A stretch of DNA of 64,000 nucleotides, taken from assembly GCA_963757805.1 (NCBI GenBank), contig CAVWSM010000021.1, positions 124,001-188,000 on the forward strand, read 5' to 3'. The translations under genes and the position numbers were made by a program. The stretch comes from CAVWSM01 sp963757805. Its GTDB lineage: Bacteria > Actinomycetota > Actinomycetes > Jiangellales > Jiangellaceae. Numbering within the stretch: position 1 is the first letter of the stretch; every line of letters begins with the position of its first letter. This document shows, in pieces, positions 16,439 to 25,728 of the stretch. The notes below the pieces were generated by a model. It was given only the letters and a program-made list of their open reading frames with translations. It made no database searches and was not told the DNA's origin.

Positions 16439-18496
16439 GGTGCCGCCTGTGCCTGGATCGCGGTGATGGCGACGGTGTTGACGATGTCCTGTACGAGGGC
16501 GCCGCGCGACAGGTCGTTGACGGGCTTGTTGAGGCCTTGCAGGACCGGGCCGACAGCGACCGCTCCGGCGCTGCGCTGCACGGCCTTGTAGGTGTTGTTG
16601 CCGGTGTTGAGGTCCGGGAAGATGAAGACGGTGGCTCGACCGGCGACCTCGCTGTCCGGCAACTTCGTCTTCGCCACGCTGGCATCCACCGCGGCGTCGT
16701 ACTGGATCGGGCCGTCGACAGACAGCTCGGGCCGCCGCTCCCGCACCAGCTCCGTCGCCGTGCGCACCTTGTCCACGTCGGCGCCGGCTCCGGACTCGCC
16801 GGTGGAGTACGACAGCATCGCGATGCGCGGCTCGACACTGAACTGTGCAGCCGTCTCCGCCGACGAGATCGCGATGTCGGCAAGCTCCGTCGCGGTCGGA
16901 TCGGGGTTTACCGCGCAGTCGCCATAGACGAGGACCCGGTCAGGCAGGCACATGAAGAACACGCTCGACACGATGCCGACACCGGGTCGTGGTCTTGACC
17001 ACCTCGAACGCCGGCCTGATCGTGTGCGTCGTGGTGTGCACGGAGCCCGAGACCATGCCGTCGGCCAGCCCGAGCAGCACCATCATGGTGCCGAAGTACG
17101 AGACGTCGGTGACTCTGTCGTACGCCGCGTCGAGGGTCATCCCTTTGTGCGCGCGGAGCTCGGCGTACTTCTTTGCGAACATGGTCCGCAGCGTGTCGTC
17201 GAGCGGGCTCAGCACCTGCGCGGCGGTGATGTCGAGACCGAGCTGAGCTGCCTTGGCGCGGATCTCGCTCTCGTTGCCGAGCAGCGTAAGGTCAGCGACC
17301 TGCCGCAGCAGCAGCGAGTCGGCGGCGCGCAGGATGCGTTCCTCGTCGCCCTCGGGCAGCACGATGTGCTTGCGGTCTGCGCGGGCGCGCTCGATGACGT
17401 CGTACTCGAACATGAGCGGTGTCACGACGTCGGTACGTGTCACGTCGAGCCGGTCGAGCAGCTTGCCGGCGTCCACGTGCTGGTCAAACAAGGAGAGCGC
17501 CGTCTCGATCTTGCGTACGGAGTCGGCGGACAGCCGCCCGCGCACCGCGGACAGCGCACTCGCAGCGCGGAACGTGCCGAGGTCGGTCGTTACCAGGGGC
17601 AGCCGCGGCTTGAGGCCCTCGACCAGTCGTACGACCTGCGGCGGTGGCTCGAACCCGCCGTTGAGCACGACGCCGGCGAGCGACGGGAAGGTGTCGGAGG
17701 CGTGCGCCATCACGAGCCCGAGGAGCAGGTCGGCGCGGTCGCTCGGAGCGATGACGACCGCGCCCTCGAAAAGCCGGTCGAGCACGTTGGGCATCGTCAT
17801 GCCACCCACGAGCAGCCCGAGGCACTCACGTGAGAGCAGCGATGGGTCGCCCATGAACAGCTTGCCGTCGCAGGCGTCCATCAGCGCCTGAACCGTCGGC
17901 GCGACGAGGAACGGGTCGTCCGGGACCGCGTACCCAGGAACGTCGGTGTCGAGCGCCGTTCGTACGGCGTCCAGCTCTTCGGGTCTGGTGCGATTGCTGA
18001 TGACGGCAAACAGCTGCGCGTGGTTGGCGACCAGCTCCGCGACTGCGATGTCCGCGACCGAGCGCACCTCTTGCGGGGTGCGGTCAGCCCCCTTCACGAC
18101 GAGCAGCACCGGGGCGCCGAGGTTGACGGCGATGCGCGCGTTGTAGGAGAGCTCGGTCGGTGTGCCCACGTCGGTGTAGTCGCTGCCGACGATGAGCACC
18201 GCGTCGCACTGCCGCTCGACCGCGCGGAATCGGGCGACGATCTCCGCCATCGCGTCGACGGGATCGGAGTGGACCTGCTCGTAGTGCACGCCGACACAGT
18301 CCTCGTACGAGACCGCGACGCCCGCCTGGTTGACCAGCAGCTCGAGCACGTAGTCACGGTCGCCGTCGTCGCGCACGATCGGCCGGAAGACACCGGTGCG
18401 CTTCACCCTCCGGGTCAGGGCTATCAACATGCCGAGAGCTATCGCCGACTTGCCGGTCTCGCCCTCGGCCGAGGCGATGTAGAGGGTGCGCGCCAC
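16435..18496 (-). pseudogene. pta: Phosphate acetyltransferase, one frameshift
   Basis: Interconverts acetyl-CoA and acetyl phosphate. It is the long form (about 685 residues): an N-terminal P-loop domain (IASAEGETGKSAIALG near residue 6), the central DRTGG-like region, and a C-terminal catalytic domain opening with HIVLPEGDEERILRAA and ending VNTVAITAIQAQ. GTG 18496 is the start, immediately after divergent add. The frame breaks near 16972: the expected FEVVKTTPGVGIVSSVFFM is interrupted by one extra A in ACCACGACCCGG. A dead pta in front of an intact, coupled ackA would be odd, so I suspect a sequence error. Confidence 0.9.
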
Positions 18497-18519
18497 GCTC
18501 GCGAGGCTAGCCTCTGCGT

Positions 18520-19635
18520 ATGGCGCCCACCACCGACGAAATCCACCGCGCACCGAAGGTCCTGCTTCACGACCACCTCGACGGCGGGCTGCGGCCAGAG
18601 ACGGTCGCCGAGCTCGCCGCCGAGGCGGGTCACGAGCTGCCGGTTGGGGCGGAGGACCTGGGCGCGTGGTTCCGTACGGCTGCGCAGTCGGGGTCGCTCG
18701 AGCGCTACCTGGAGACGTTCACGCACACAGTCGGTGTCATGCAGTCGCGTCCGGCGCTCGTACGGGTTGCCGCGGAGTGCGCGCAAGACCTGGCCGCCGA
18801 CGGCGTGGTCTATGCCGAGGTGCGGTACGCCCCGGAGCAGCACCTGGACGGCGGGCTGTCACTCACCGAGGTCGTCGAGGCGGTCGAGGAGGGTTTCCGG
18901 CTGGGGGAGCGGCTGGCGGCAGAGGCCGGCACGCCAATCCGCGTCGGGACGCTGCTGACCGCGATGCGACACGCGGCGCGGTCGACGGAGATTGCCGAGC
19001 TCGCGGTGCGCTATCGGGATGCGGGAGTCGTGGGGTTCGACATCGCCGGCGCCGAGGCGGGCTTTCCGCCCACTCGGCACCTCGACGCGTTCGAGTACCT
19101 GCGCCGGGAGAACTTCCACTTCACGATCCACGCCGGCGAGGCGTTCGGACTGCCGTCGATCTGGGAGGCGCTGCAGTGGTGCGGTGCCGACCGGCTCGGT
19201 CACGGCGTACGCATCATCGACGACATCGCCGTTGGCGACGACGGGCAGGTGGCCCTCGGGCGGCTCGCGGCGTACGTCCGCGACAAGCGCATCCCGCTGG
19301 AGATGTGCCCGTCGTCCAACGTGCAGACCGGGGCGGCGGCGTCTATCGCGGAGCACCCGATCGGTCTGCTGGCTCGGCTGCGATTCCGGGTCACGGTCAA
19401 CACCGACAACCGGTTGATGAGCGGTACGTCGATGTCGCGCGAGATGGCGCTCCTCTCCGAGGCCTTTGGGTATGACCTCGACGACATGCAGTGGTTCACG
19501 GTCAACGCGCTGAAAAGCTCGTTCCTGCCGTTCGACCAGCGCCTCGCGCTCATCAACGATGTAGTCAAGCCTGGGTACGCGGCGCTGCGCGAGGCGCGGG
19601 CTTTCGCGACCTTGCGGGCGCCGATCAACCCCTGA
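18520..19635 (+). CDS. add: Adenosine deaminase
   Basis: Zinc-dependent deaminase converting (deoxy)adenosine to (deoxy)inosine for purine salvage; 371 residues. Zinc and catalytic motifs are intact: HDHLDGGLRPETV (H-x-H) near residue 17, IHAGEAFG (catalytic Glu) near 207, LGHGVRI near 226 and VTVNTDNRLMSGTSMS near 289. The gene diverges from pta; only 23 nt separate the two start codons, so promoters must overlap the opposing gene. The product inosine would feed the purine nucleoside phosphorylase at 28.9-29.8 kb. Confidence 0.95.
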   Translation: MAPTTDEIHRAPKVLLHDHLDGGLRPETVAELAAEAGHELPVGAEDLGAWFRTAAQSGSLERYLETFTHTVGVMQSRPALVRVAAECAQDLAADGVVYAEVRYAPEQHLDGGLSLTEVVEAVEEGFRLGERLAAEAGTPIRVGTLLTAMRHAARSTEIAELAVRYRDAGVVGFDIAGAEAGFPPTRHLDAFEYLRRENFHFTIHAGEAFGLPSIWEALQWCGADRLGHGVRIIDDIAVGDDGQVALGRLAAYVRDKRIPLEMCPSSNVQTGAAASIAEHPIGLLARLRFRVTVNTDNRLMSGTSMSREMALLSEAFGYDLDDMQWFTVNALKSSFLPFDQRLALINDVVKPGYAALREARAFATLRAPINP

Positions 19636-19649
19636 CGGCCGGCCGGAGC

Positions 19650-19859
19650 TCAGTCCTCGTTGGGGATGAGGAGCCAGGCGCCCAGGTAGAACAGGATCTG
19701 CGGGCCGGGGAGCAGGCAGGAGAGCAGGAAGAGCACGCGAACCACGTTGCGGGACATCCCGAAGCGGTCGGCGATGCCGGCGCAGACTCCGGCAATGAGC
19801 CGGCCGCGGCGCGGGCGGCGCAGCGTGCGTTGCGGTGCGTACGGGTTGGAGTAGCTCAT
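19650..19859 (-). CDS. PspC domain protein
   Basis: Small membrane protein of 69 residues: a basic, Arg-rich N-terminus, then the PspC signature GRLIAGVCAGIADRFGMS and one transmembrane helix VVRVLFLLSCLLPGPQILF ending GAWLLIPNED. PspC proteins act in envelope-stress responses in other bacteria. ATG 19859 is preceded by GTGGAAG. It is convergent with add and not adjacent to the PspA gene at 40.4 kb. Confidence 0.9.
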   Translation of the reverse strand: MSYSNPYAPQRTLRRPRRGRLIAGVCAGIADRFGMSRNVVRVLFLLSCLLPGPQILFYLGAWLLIPNED

Positions 19860-19942
19860 GTCTTCCACCGTACGTATCGCGTGGCGCGCGCGGCTCGGGT
19901 CGCAACCCTGATCGGCCCCGGATCCGACCCTGATGACGTCGC

Positions 19943-20620
19943 TCACACCGGGCGGAGGGTGCGCAACCGGTCGAGCGTCTCCCGGAGCTCGCCGGCGCTC
20001 ACCGGGCGGCAGCCGAGCTCGACCTGGCGGCGTACGATCTCGGCCTCCCGGCGCATGAGCAGCCGCCCGCGGCGGAGCAGGGTGAGCGGAGGCTTGCGGT
20101 GCTCGCGCAGGTCGCGGGTGAGTCGGCGCACGAAGTTCTTCCACGGAGGGCGGGACAGCACGAGCGCGTCGGCGAGGATGCCGCGGGCTCGGCAGTCAGC
20201 GACGATCTCCGCGGCAAACAAGCCCTCGGCCACGAATACCGGAGAGCCGGCCGTGTCGAACACCCGATGGCTCGTCGCGCGGTCGTGTGCGATGTCGTAG
20301 ACCGGCACGTCCGCGGCACCCGTACGGCAGATCTCGGTCAGCACTTCGACGGCGAGATCGGCGTTCCACGCCGCTGGGTCGTCCCAGTCGACGATGCCGA
20401 GATCCGGGCGCCGGGGGAGCGCTGGGTCGTCGCCGTCGCGGTAGAAGTCGTCCAGCGACAACACCGGCAGGCCGCTCGCGCGGGCGTGGTGCGACTTGCC
20501 GCTGCCACTGGGGCCGGCAAGCAGCACGACGCGGCAGCGCAGCGGACCTTCGGGCACGCGCGAGTCTCTCACGCCGCTCGGGGGGGTGCCGGGGGGATCC
20601 GGAGGGTACACATGGTCCAT
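19943..20620 (-). CDS. Uridine-kinase-like P-loop NTPase
   Basis: Cytosolic kinase-like protein of up to 225 residues. Walker A is VVLLAGPSGSGKSHHAR; LPVLSLDDFYRDGDDPALP provides the substrate-side Asp (DDFY, as in uridine kinases), VDWDDPAAWN follows, and the lid region is basic (RPPWKNFVRRLTRDLREHRK). Uridine or another nucleoside is the likely substrate but not proven. ATG 20620 overlaps the ATG of the divergent yihY gene by two bases; GTG 20557, just ahead of Walker A, is an equally plausible start. Confidence 0.82.
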   Translation of the reverse strand: MDHVYPPDPPGTPPSGVRDSRVPEGPLRCRVVLLAGPSGSGKSHHARASGLPVLSLDDFYRDGDDPALPRRPDLGIVDWDDPAAWNADLAVEVLTEICRTGAADVPVYDIAHDRATSHRVFDTAGSPVFVAEGLFAAEIVADCRARGILADALVLSRPPWKNFVRRLTRDLREHRKPPLTLLRRGRLLMRREAEIVRRQVELGCRPVSAGELRETLDRLRTLRPV

Positions 20621-21521
20621 GGGTGCCTCCACGCAGGCCGGTGAGACGACGGCGACGAGTCGTAGCGAGCGGCGTTCGTGGATTGCGGTGCTCACGGCGG
20701 CCTGGAAGGAGAGCAAGAGCGACGGCGTTCCGCTGCTGTCGGCCGGGGTCGCGTACTACCTGTTTCTTGCGCTGGTTCCCGCGCTGATCGCAGCCGTGCT
20801 GGTCTACGGCCTCGCGTTCGACGAGGACGACGTCCGGCGGCAGATCGAGGAGTTCGGGGAGGCGCTCCCCGACGACGCGCGGGATCTTCTGCAGACCCAG
20901 ATGGAGAACATCGTCAACACGTCGTCCGAAGGGCTCAGCATCGGGCTGGCCGTATCGCTCGTGGCAGCGCTCTGGGCGGCTTCAGCCGCGGCGAACGGCC
21001 TGATCCGGGCGATGAACCACGTGTACGACGCTGCGGAGACTCGCGGCTTCATCAAGCTGCGCGGAATCTCGCTCTTGATCACCCTTGGCGGCACCGTATT
21101 CATCGTTCTCTCGGCGGTGGCGCTGACCGTAGTACCGTCCCTCCTGCGTGAGCTCGACATCGGCACCGCGGGCAGGGTCGGTGCGGAGAGCCTGCGCTGG
21201 CTGCTGCTGGTGGCCGCGTTCCTGGCAGCGCTCGCGGTGTTCTACTGGATCGGGCCGAATCGGAAGAATCGACGCCTGCAGTGGGTCACGCGCGGGGGAG
21301 TCATCGCGACGGTGCTCTGGATCATCGCGTCCATCGGGTTCGCGTTCTACGCCAACAATTTCGGTTCGTACGGTGCGACCTACGGGAGCCTCGCCGGCGT
21401 CGTCGTCCTCCTGCTGTGGATGTACATCACTGCCTATGTCGTCCTGTTCGGCGGCGAAGTCAACGCTGCCGTTGAGGAGGGAGCCGACGGCGAGGGGCAG
21501 TCTTCGACCGCGACGAACTGA
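20619..21521 (+). CDS. YihY/BrkB-family inner-membrane protein
   Basis: Polytopic membrane protein of 300 residues: the conserved opening DGVPLLSAGVAYYLFLALVP (first helix near residue 45) is followed by further helices near 110-128, 155-175, 196-214, 230-250 and 265-285, and the ANGLIRAMNHVYDAAETR loop typical of the family. Function unsettled; despite an old name it is not RNase BN. An acidic tail EEGADGEGQSS ends the protein. ATG 20619 is shared, on opposite strands, with the start of the kinase-like gene. Confidence 0.9.
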   Translation: MGASTQAGETTATSRSERRSWIAVLTAAWKESKSDGVPLLSAGVAYYLFLALVPALIAAVLVYGLAFDEDDVRRQIEEFGEALPDDARDLLQTQMENIVNTSSEGLSIGLAVSLVAALWAASAAANGLIRAMNHVYDAAETRGFIKLRGISLLITLGGTVFIVLSAVALTVVPSLLRELDIGTAGRVGAESLRWLLLVAAFLAALAVFYWIGPNRKNRRLQWVTRGGVIATVLWIIASIGFAFYANNFGSYGATYGSLAGVVVLLLWMYITAYVVLFGGEVNAAVEEGADGEGQSSTATN

Positions 21522-21819
21522 TCGCATTTCGCCCGATCCGGTGCGGGCCCTGCACCGCCGGCCCGACCACGCCGCCGTTCGCCGCGGCCATCCCGCGCAC
21601 GGACGCCCAGATCGCCGAAATTTTCAGACTCCAGAGCAAACCGGCACGCTGCCCGCTCCGAACTAGGAGCGGGCGCGCCCGCCGCGGGGGTGTGGGTGCG
21701 CAGGCCCTACGCACTTGCTGGTCTGCACCCCAGCAAGTGCGTAGCGGCCGTGGACCCTTACCTGCCAGGGTCAGCGACTGGCCGGCCCGTCGCGCTCCCT
21801 GTTCGGCGGGATGCCGCGC
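21522..21819. other. Convergent intergenic region
   Basis: About 300 nt between the ends of yihY and the aldehyde dehydrogenase-like gene. The only structured element is the 38-nt inverted repeat at 21707-21744; the rest is GC-rich with no credible ORF or RNA. Confidence 0.6.
21707..21744. repeat. Palindromic intergenic repeat, copy 1 of 5
   Basis: Arms CTACGCACTTGC (21707-21718) and GCAAGTGCGTAG (21733-21744) pair perfectly across a 14-nt spacer; pairing extends inward by 2 bp and outward through GGCC (21703-21706) with GGCC (21746-21749) past one bulged C. It lies between the 3' ends of convergent genes. Confidence 0.85.
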
Positions 21820-22695
21820 TCAGACGCCGATCGGGTGCCAGACCGTTTTGTGCTCCAGGAATGCCGTCAGCCGTTCGAGGCTCGGCTCCCGCGTCCAGTC
21901 GGGCTCGCCGTCGGGGACGGGCCGCAGGACGTGCTTGAGGTTGTCGGCAGCCGACTCCTCCAGCGATGCCGCTAGGTCGCCCGCGCCGCACAGGTCAATG
22001 GCGTTGACATCCATGTGGGACGCGAGCCACGGCGCGACCTCGGCCGTACGACCGGTTAGCACGTTGACGACGCCTCCTGGCAGGTCGGATGTCGCCAGCA
22101 CCTCCGAGAGCGTGATCGCCGGCAGCGGCCGCTCCTCCGAGGTGAGCACGACGACGGTGTTGCCAGTGACGATCGCGGGCGCGACGACCGAGACCAGCCC
22201 GAGCAGCGACGACGACTGTGGGGCGACCACGGCGACGACGCCGGTCGGCTCGGGGAGAGTGAAGTCGAAGTACGGCCCGGCGACCGGATTGCTCGACCCG
22301 ACGACCTGGGCAACCTTGTCGGACCAGCCTGCGTACCAGACCCACCGGTCGATCGCGGCGTCGACCAACGTCTCAGCGCGGCGAGCCTGCACGCCTTCCG
22401 AGCGTGACACCTCGTCGACGAACTGCGCGCGACGCCCCTCCAGCATCTCGGCGGCGCGGTAGAGGATCTGACCGCGGTTGTACGCCGTCGCGGCCGACCA
22501 TCCACCGAACGCTTTGCGTGCCGCGACGACGGCGTCACGCGCATCCTTGCGCGACGCGAGCGCGGCGTTGGCCAGGAACCGCCCGCGCCGGTCGGTGATC
22601 TCGTAGGAGCGACCCGACTCCGACCGCGGGAACTTGCCGCCGATGTAGAGCTTGTACGTCTTGCGAACAGAAATTCGATGATCTGCCGTGCTCAT
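21820..22695 (-). CDS. Short aldehyde-dehydrogenase-fold protein lacking the catalytic domain
   Basis: A 291-residue protein covering only the NAD-binding half of an aldehyde dehydrogenase: YKLYIGGKFPRSESGR, ARKAFGGWSAATAYNRGQIL, VWYAGWSDKVAQVVGSS, LPEPTGVVAVVAPQSSSLLG and LPGGVVNVLTG. The usual GSTEVG nucleotide loop is replaced by LCGAGDLA, and the catalytic Cys and Glu region is absent, so it should be inactive alone. ATG 22695 overlaps the stop of the full ALDH gene by one base (TGATG), implying coupled translation and probably a complex. It resembles the non-catalytic second domain of ALDH16-type proteins. Confidence 0.82.
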   Translation of the reverse strand: MSTADHRISVRKTYKLYIGGKFPRSESGRSYEITDRRGRFLANAALASRKDARDAVVAARKAFGGWSAATAYNRGQILYRAAEMLEGRRAQFVDEVSRSEGVQARRAETLVDAAIDRWVWYAGWSDKVAQVVGSSNPVAGPYFDFTLPEPTGVVAVVAPQSSSLLGLVSVVAPAIVTGNTVVVLTSEERPLPAITLSEVLATSDLPGGVVNVLTGRTAEVAPWLASHMDVNAIDLCGAGDLAASLEESAADNLKHVLRPVPDGEPDWTREPSLERLTAFLEHKTVWHPIGV

Positions 22696-24137
22696 CAGAA
22701 GTCCACCTTGAGGTACGACTCCAGGCCGTGCCGCCCGCCCTCGCGGCCGTACCCGCTCTCCTTGTAGCCGCCGAACGGCGACCCCGGGTCGAACTTGTTG
22801 AACGTGTTGGCCCACACCACACCGGCCCGCAGTTGCTGGGCCATCCAGAGGATGCGCGAGCCCTTGTCGGTCCAGACGCCGGCGGACAGGCCGTACGGCG
22901 TGTTGTTGGCCTTCTCGACCGCTTCGGCAGGAGTGCGGAACGTGAGCACCGACAGGACCGGCCCGAAGATTTCCTCTCGGGCGATCCGGTGCGCCTGCGT
23001 GACACCGGTGAACACCGTGGGCGGGAACCAGTAGCCGCGTTCGGGGATCTCGCACGGCGGCGACCAGCGCTCGGCGCCCTCAGCCTCGCCGATGTCGGAC
23101 AGCTCGCGGATCTTGGCCAGCTGCGCGGCGGAGTTGATCGCCCCGATGTCGGTGTTCTTGTCGAGCGGGTCCCCCATGCGCAGCGTGCCGAGGCGCCGCT
23201 TCAGCGAGGTCATCAGCTCGTCGGCGACAGACTCCTGCACGAGCAGCCGCGAACCGGCGCAGCAGACGTGCCCCTGGTTGAAGAAGATGCCGTTGACGAT
23301 CCCCTCGACCGCTTGGTCGATCGGTGCGTCCTCGAAGACCACGTTGGCGGCCTTGCCGCCGAGCTCGAGCGTCACCTTCTTGTGCGTTCCGGCCACCGAC
23401 TTGGCGATGAGCCGGCCGACCTCGGTCGAGCCGGTGAAGGCGACCTTGTCGACGTCGGGGTGGGTCACGAGAGCCTGACCGGTCTCGCCGGCGCCGGTGA
23501 CGATGTTGACGACACCCGGCGGCAGGTCAGCCTGCTGGCAGATCTCGGCGAACAACAACGCCGTCAGCGGTGTCGTCTCGGCGGGCTTGAGCACGACCGT
23601 GTTGCCTGTGGCGAGCGCGGGGGCGATCTTCCAGGCGAGCATGAGGAGCGGGAAGTTCCAGGGGATGATCTGGCCCGCGACGCCGTACGGCTGAGGGTTG
23701 GGCCCGAACCCCGCGTACGAGAGCTTGTCGGCCCAGCCCGCGTAGTAGAAGAAGTGGGCCGCAACGAGTGGGATGTCCGTGTCGCGCGACTCCCGGATCG
23801 GCTTGCCGTTGTCGATCGACTCGAGGACGGCAAGCTCGCGGCTGCGTTCCTGGATGATGCGCGCGATGCGGAACAGGTACTTGGCACGGTCGCGGCCGGA
23901 GAGCTTCGACCACGTGCGTTCGTACGCTCTGCGGGCCGCCCGCACTGCGCGGTCCACATCCTGCTCGCCGGCGGCGGTGACCTCGGCGAGGACCTCCTCG
24001 GTCGCCGGGTTGACCGACTTGAACTGGGTGCCGTCAATCGGATCGACGAACTCGCCGTCGATGAAGAGCCCGTACGAGCTCTGGATGTCGACGATCGCGC
24101 GCGATTCCGGCGCGGGGGCATATTCGAACGCAGTCAC
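22695..24137 (-). CDS. Aldehyde dehydrogenase (NAD+)
   Basis: Complete 480-residue ALDH: substrate/NAD segments VAGQIIPWNFPLLMLAWKI, LKPAETTPLTAL, FTGSTEVGR, the Glu-bearing VTLELGGKAANVVFEDA, the nucleophile in NQGHVCCAGSR, and the C-terminal EEIFGPVLSVLTF and SPFGGYKESG. GTG 24137 is used; the frame is open further upstream but overlaps deoC. Lying 11 nt after deoC, whose reaction releases acetaldehyde, it plausibly oxidises that aldehyde to acetate or acts on a related small aldehyde. The next gene encodes a catalytically incomplete partner. Confidence 0.93.
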   Translation of the reverse strand: MTAFEYAPAPESRAIVDIQSSYGLFIDGEFVDPIDGTQFKSVNPATEEVLAEVTAAGEQDVDRAVRAARRAYERTWSKLSGRDRAKYLFRIARIIQERSRELAVLESIDNGKPIRESRDTDIPLVAAHFFYYAGWADKLSYAGFGPNPQPYGVAGQIIPWNFPLLMLAWKIAPALATGNTVVLKPAETTPLTALLFAEICQQADLPPGVVNIVTGAGETGQALVTHPDVDKVAFTGSTEVGRLIAKSVAGTHKKVTLELGGKAANVVFEDAPIDQAVEGIVNGIFFNQGHVCCAGSRLLVQESVADELMTSLKRRLGTLRMGDPLDKNTDIGAINSAAQLAKIRELSDIGEAEGAERWSPPCEIPERGYWFPPTVFTGVTQAHRIAREEIFGPVLSVLTFRTPAEAVEKANNTPYGLSAGVWTDKGSRILWMAQQLRAGVVWANTFNKFDPGSPFGGYKESGYGREGGRHGLESYLKVDF

Positions 24138-24148
24138 AGTGAGTCGCC

Positions 24149-25107
24149 TCAGTCCAGCGTGAAGTAGTCGGGGCCGGCGTAGTGACCGGTCTTGAGCTTC
24201 TGTCGCTGCATCAGCAGGTCGTTGAGCAGGCTCGACGCGCCGAGCCGGAACCAATCCGGGTCCAGCCAGTCGGAGCCCACGGTCTCGTTGACGAGGACGA
24301 GGTATTTGATCGCGTCCTTCGTCGTGCGGATGCCGCCTGCGGGTTTGACCCCGACCTGGCGCCCGCTGGCGGTGCGGTAGTCGCGGACGGCCTCCAGCAT
24401 CACCAGCGTGACCGGGAGAGTCGCGGCGGGTGAGATCTTGCCGGTGCTCGTCTTGATGAAGTCGGCGCCCGCGAGCATCGCCAGCCAGGAGGCTCGCCGC
24501 ACGTTGTCATAGGTGACGAGCTCGCCTGTCTCCAGGATCACTTTGAGGTGGATCGGAACGTCCTCGCGCACAGGGCCTCCTTGACTGCGACGATCTCCTC
24601 GAATACCTGGAGGTATCGGCCGCTCAGGAACGCTCCGCGGTCGATCACCATGTCGACCTCGTCGGCCCCTGCCGCGACCGCGTCCTTGGTGTCCTGCAGC
24701 TTGACGGCGAGGCTGGCCCGGCCGCTCGGAAACGCGGTCGCCACGCTGGCCAGATGGATGCCGGTGCCCTTCAGCACCGGTGCCGCGATGGGCACCATGT
24801 CGGGGTAGACGCAGACGGCCGCGACGGGCGGCGCGGTCGGGTCGCTCGGGTCGGGGTGCTTGGCCTTGGCGCTCAGCGCCCGCACCTTGCCGGGAGTGTC
24901 CTGCCCTTCCAGGGTCGTCAGGTCGATCATGCGGATGGCGAGGTCGATCGCGAACGCCTTGGCAGTCGTCTTGATCGACCGGGTGGCGAGGGTCGCGGCC
25001 CGCGCGTCTGCGCCGACCTGGTCGACACCCGGTAGCCCATGCAGAAATCGCCGGAGTGTGGCGTTGGACGCCGTGACCCCGGTGTCGAGCGCGTCGAGGA
25101 CGGTCAC
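24149..25107 (-). pseudogene. deoC: Deoxyribose-phosphate aldolase, one frameshift
   Basis: Cleaves 2-deoxyribose-5-phosphate to acetaldehyde and glyceraldehyde-3-phosphate, the step below DeoA. About 319 residues: VAAVCVYPDMVPIA, the acidic VDMVIDRGAFLSGRY, then after the break VILETGELVT, FIKTSTGKIS (Schiff-base Lys) and VGVKPAGGIRTT. The frame breaks near 24568; restoring a G in GCGCGAGGAC yields CAEDVPIHLKVILETG, which is exactly the family sequence. The catalytic residues are all present and the downstream ALDH genes are intact, so a sequencing contraction is likely. First gene of a deoC-ALDH-pseudoALDH operon. Confidence 0.9.
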
Positions 25108-25131
25108 GCATTGAGTCTACGATCGCCAGCC

Positions 25132-25713
25132 ATGAGCGTGGAGACGGCGAAGCCGCTGGCGGTGTTCCGGTCGACCCGAGCCCGGGTGACCTGGGTGCTC
25201 TGGCTGGCTTTCGTCGCCTTCAACATCGGCGACGTGGTGGTCCGTGGCATTGATCGGACCGGGTTGATCGTGGTGCTGGTCCTGCTGATCCTGACGGCAC
25301 TGCTATGGCAGCTGGATGTGCGGCCGCGTCTGACCGCGCATCCCGCCGGCATACGCCTGCGCGGCGGGTTCCGGGATGTCTGGGTGCCCTGGCGGCAGAT
25401 CGAGGACATGGAGGCCCGGGACGTCCTGGTCATCCACACGCCGTTCGGGTCTTACCGCAGCCCCGCGGTCGCGGCACGGTTGGGCGATATGTTCCGGATC
25501 CGGCAGCGCGGCTCGGCGGCCACGGCGGCCACGCTCAGCCCCACCCCGCGGCGCACTCCGGTGACCTATGCCTTCGCGGAGCTCACCCGGCTGCGAGGCG
25601 AGCACCTTTCCACGTCGGACCAGGGCCGGCCGGTTGTCACCGTGCGGTGGGTCGAGATCGGCGTCATCGTTGTCTTGCTCGTTGCGTTGGTGGTGACCTT
25701 GGTTGCCACGTGA
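25132..25713 (+). CDS. PH-domain membrane protein
   Basis: About 193 residues with two N-terminal transmembrane helices (residues about 17-35 and 42-60), a bacterial PH-like domain (LTAHPAGIRLRGGFRDVWVP, then WRQIEDMEARDVLVIHTPFG) and a final C-terminal helix VEIGVIVVLLVALVVTLVAT. Such proteins are common beside deoC in actinomycetes; the function is unknown. ATG 25132 diverges from deoC, with 24 nt between starts. Confidence 0.85.
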   Translation: MSVETAKPLAVFRSTRARVTWVLWLAFVAFNIGDVVVRGIDRTGLIVVLVLLILTALLWQLDVRPRLTAHPAGIRLRGGFRDVWVPWRQIEDMEARDVLVIHTPFGSYRSPAVAARLGDMFRIRQRGSAATAATLSPTPRRTPVTYAFAELTRLRGEHLSTSDQGRPVVTVRWVEIGVIVVLLVALVVTLVAT

Positions 25714-25728
25714 TTGGGGGCGCGGCTG

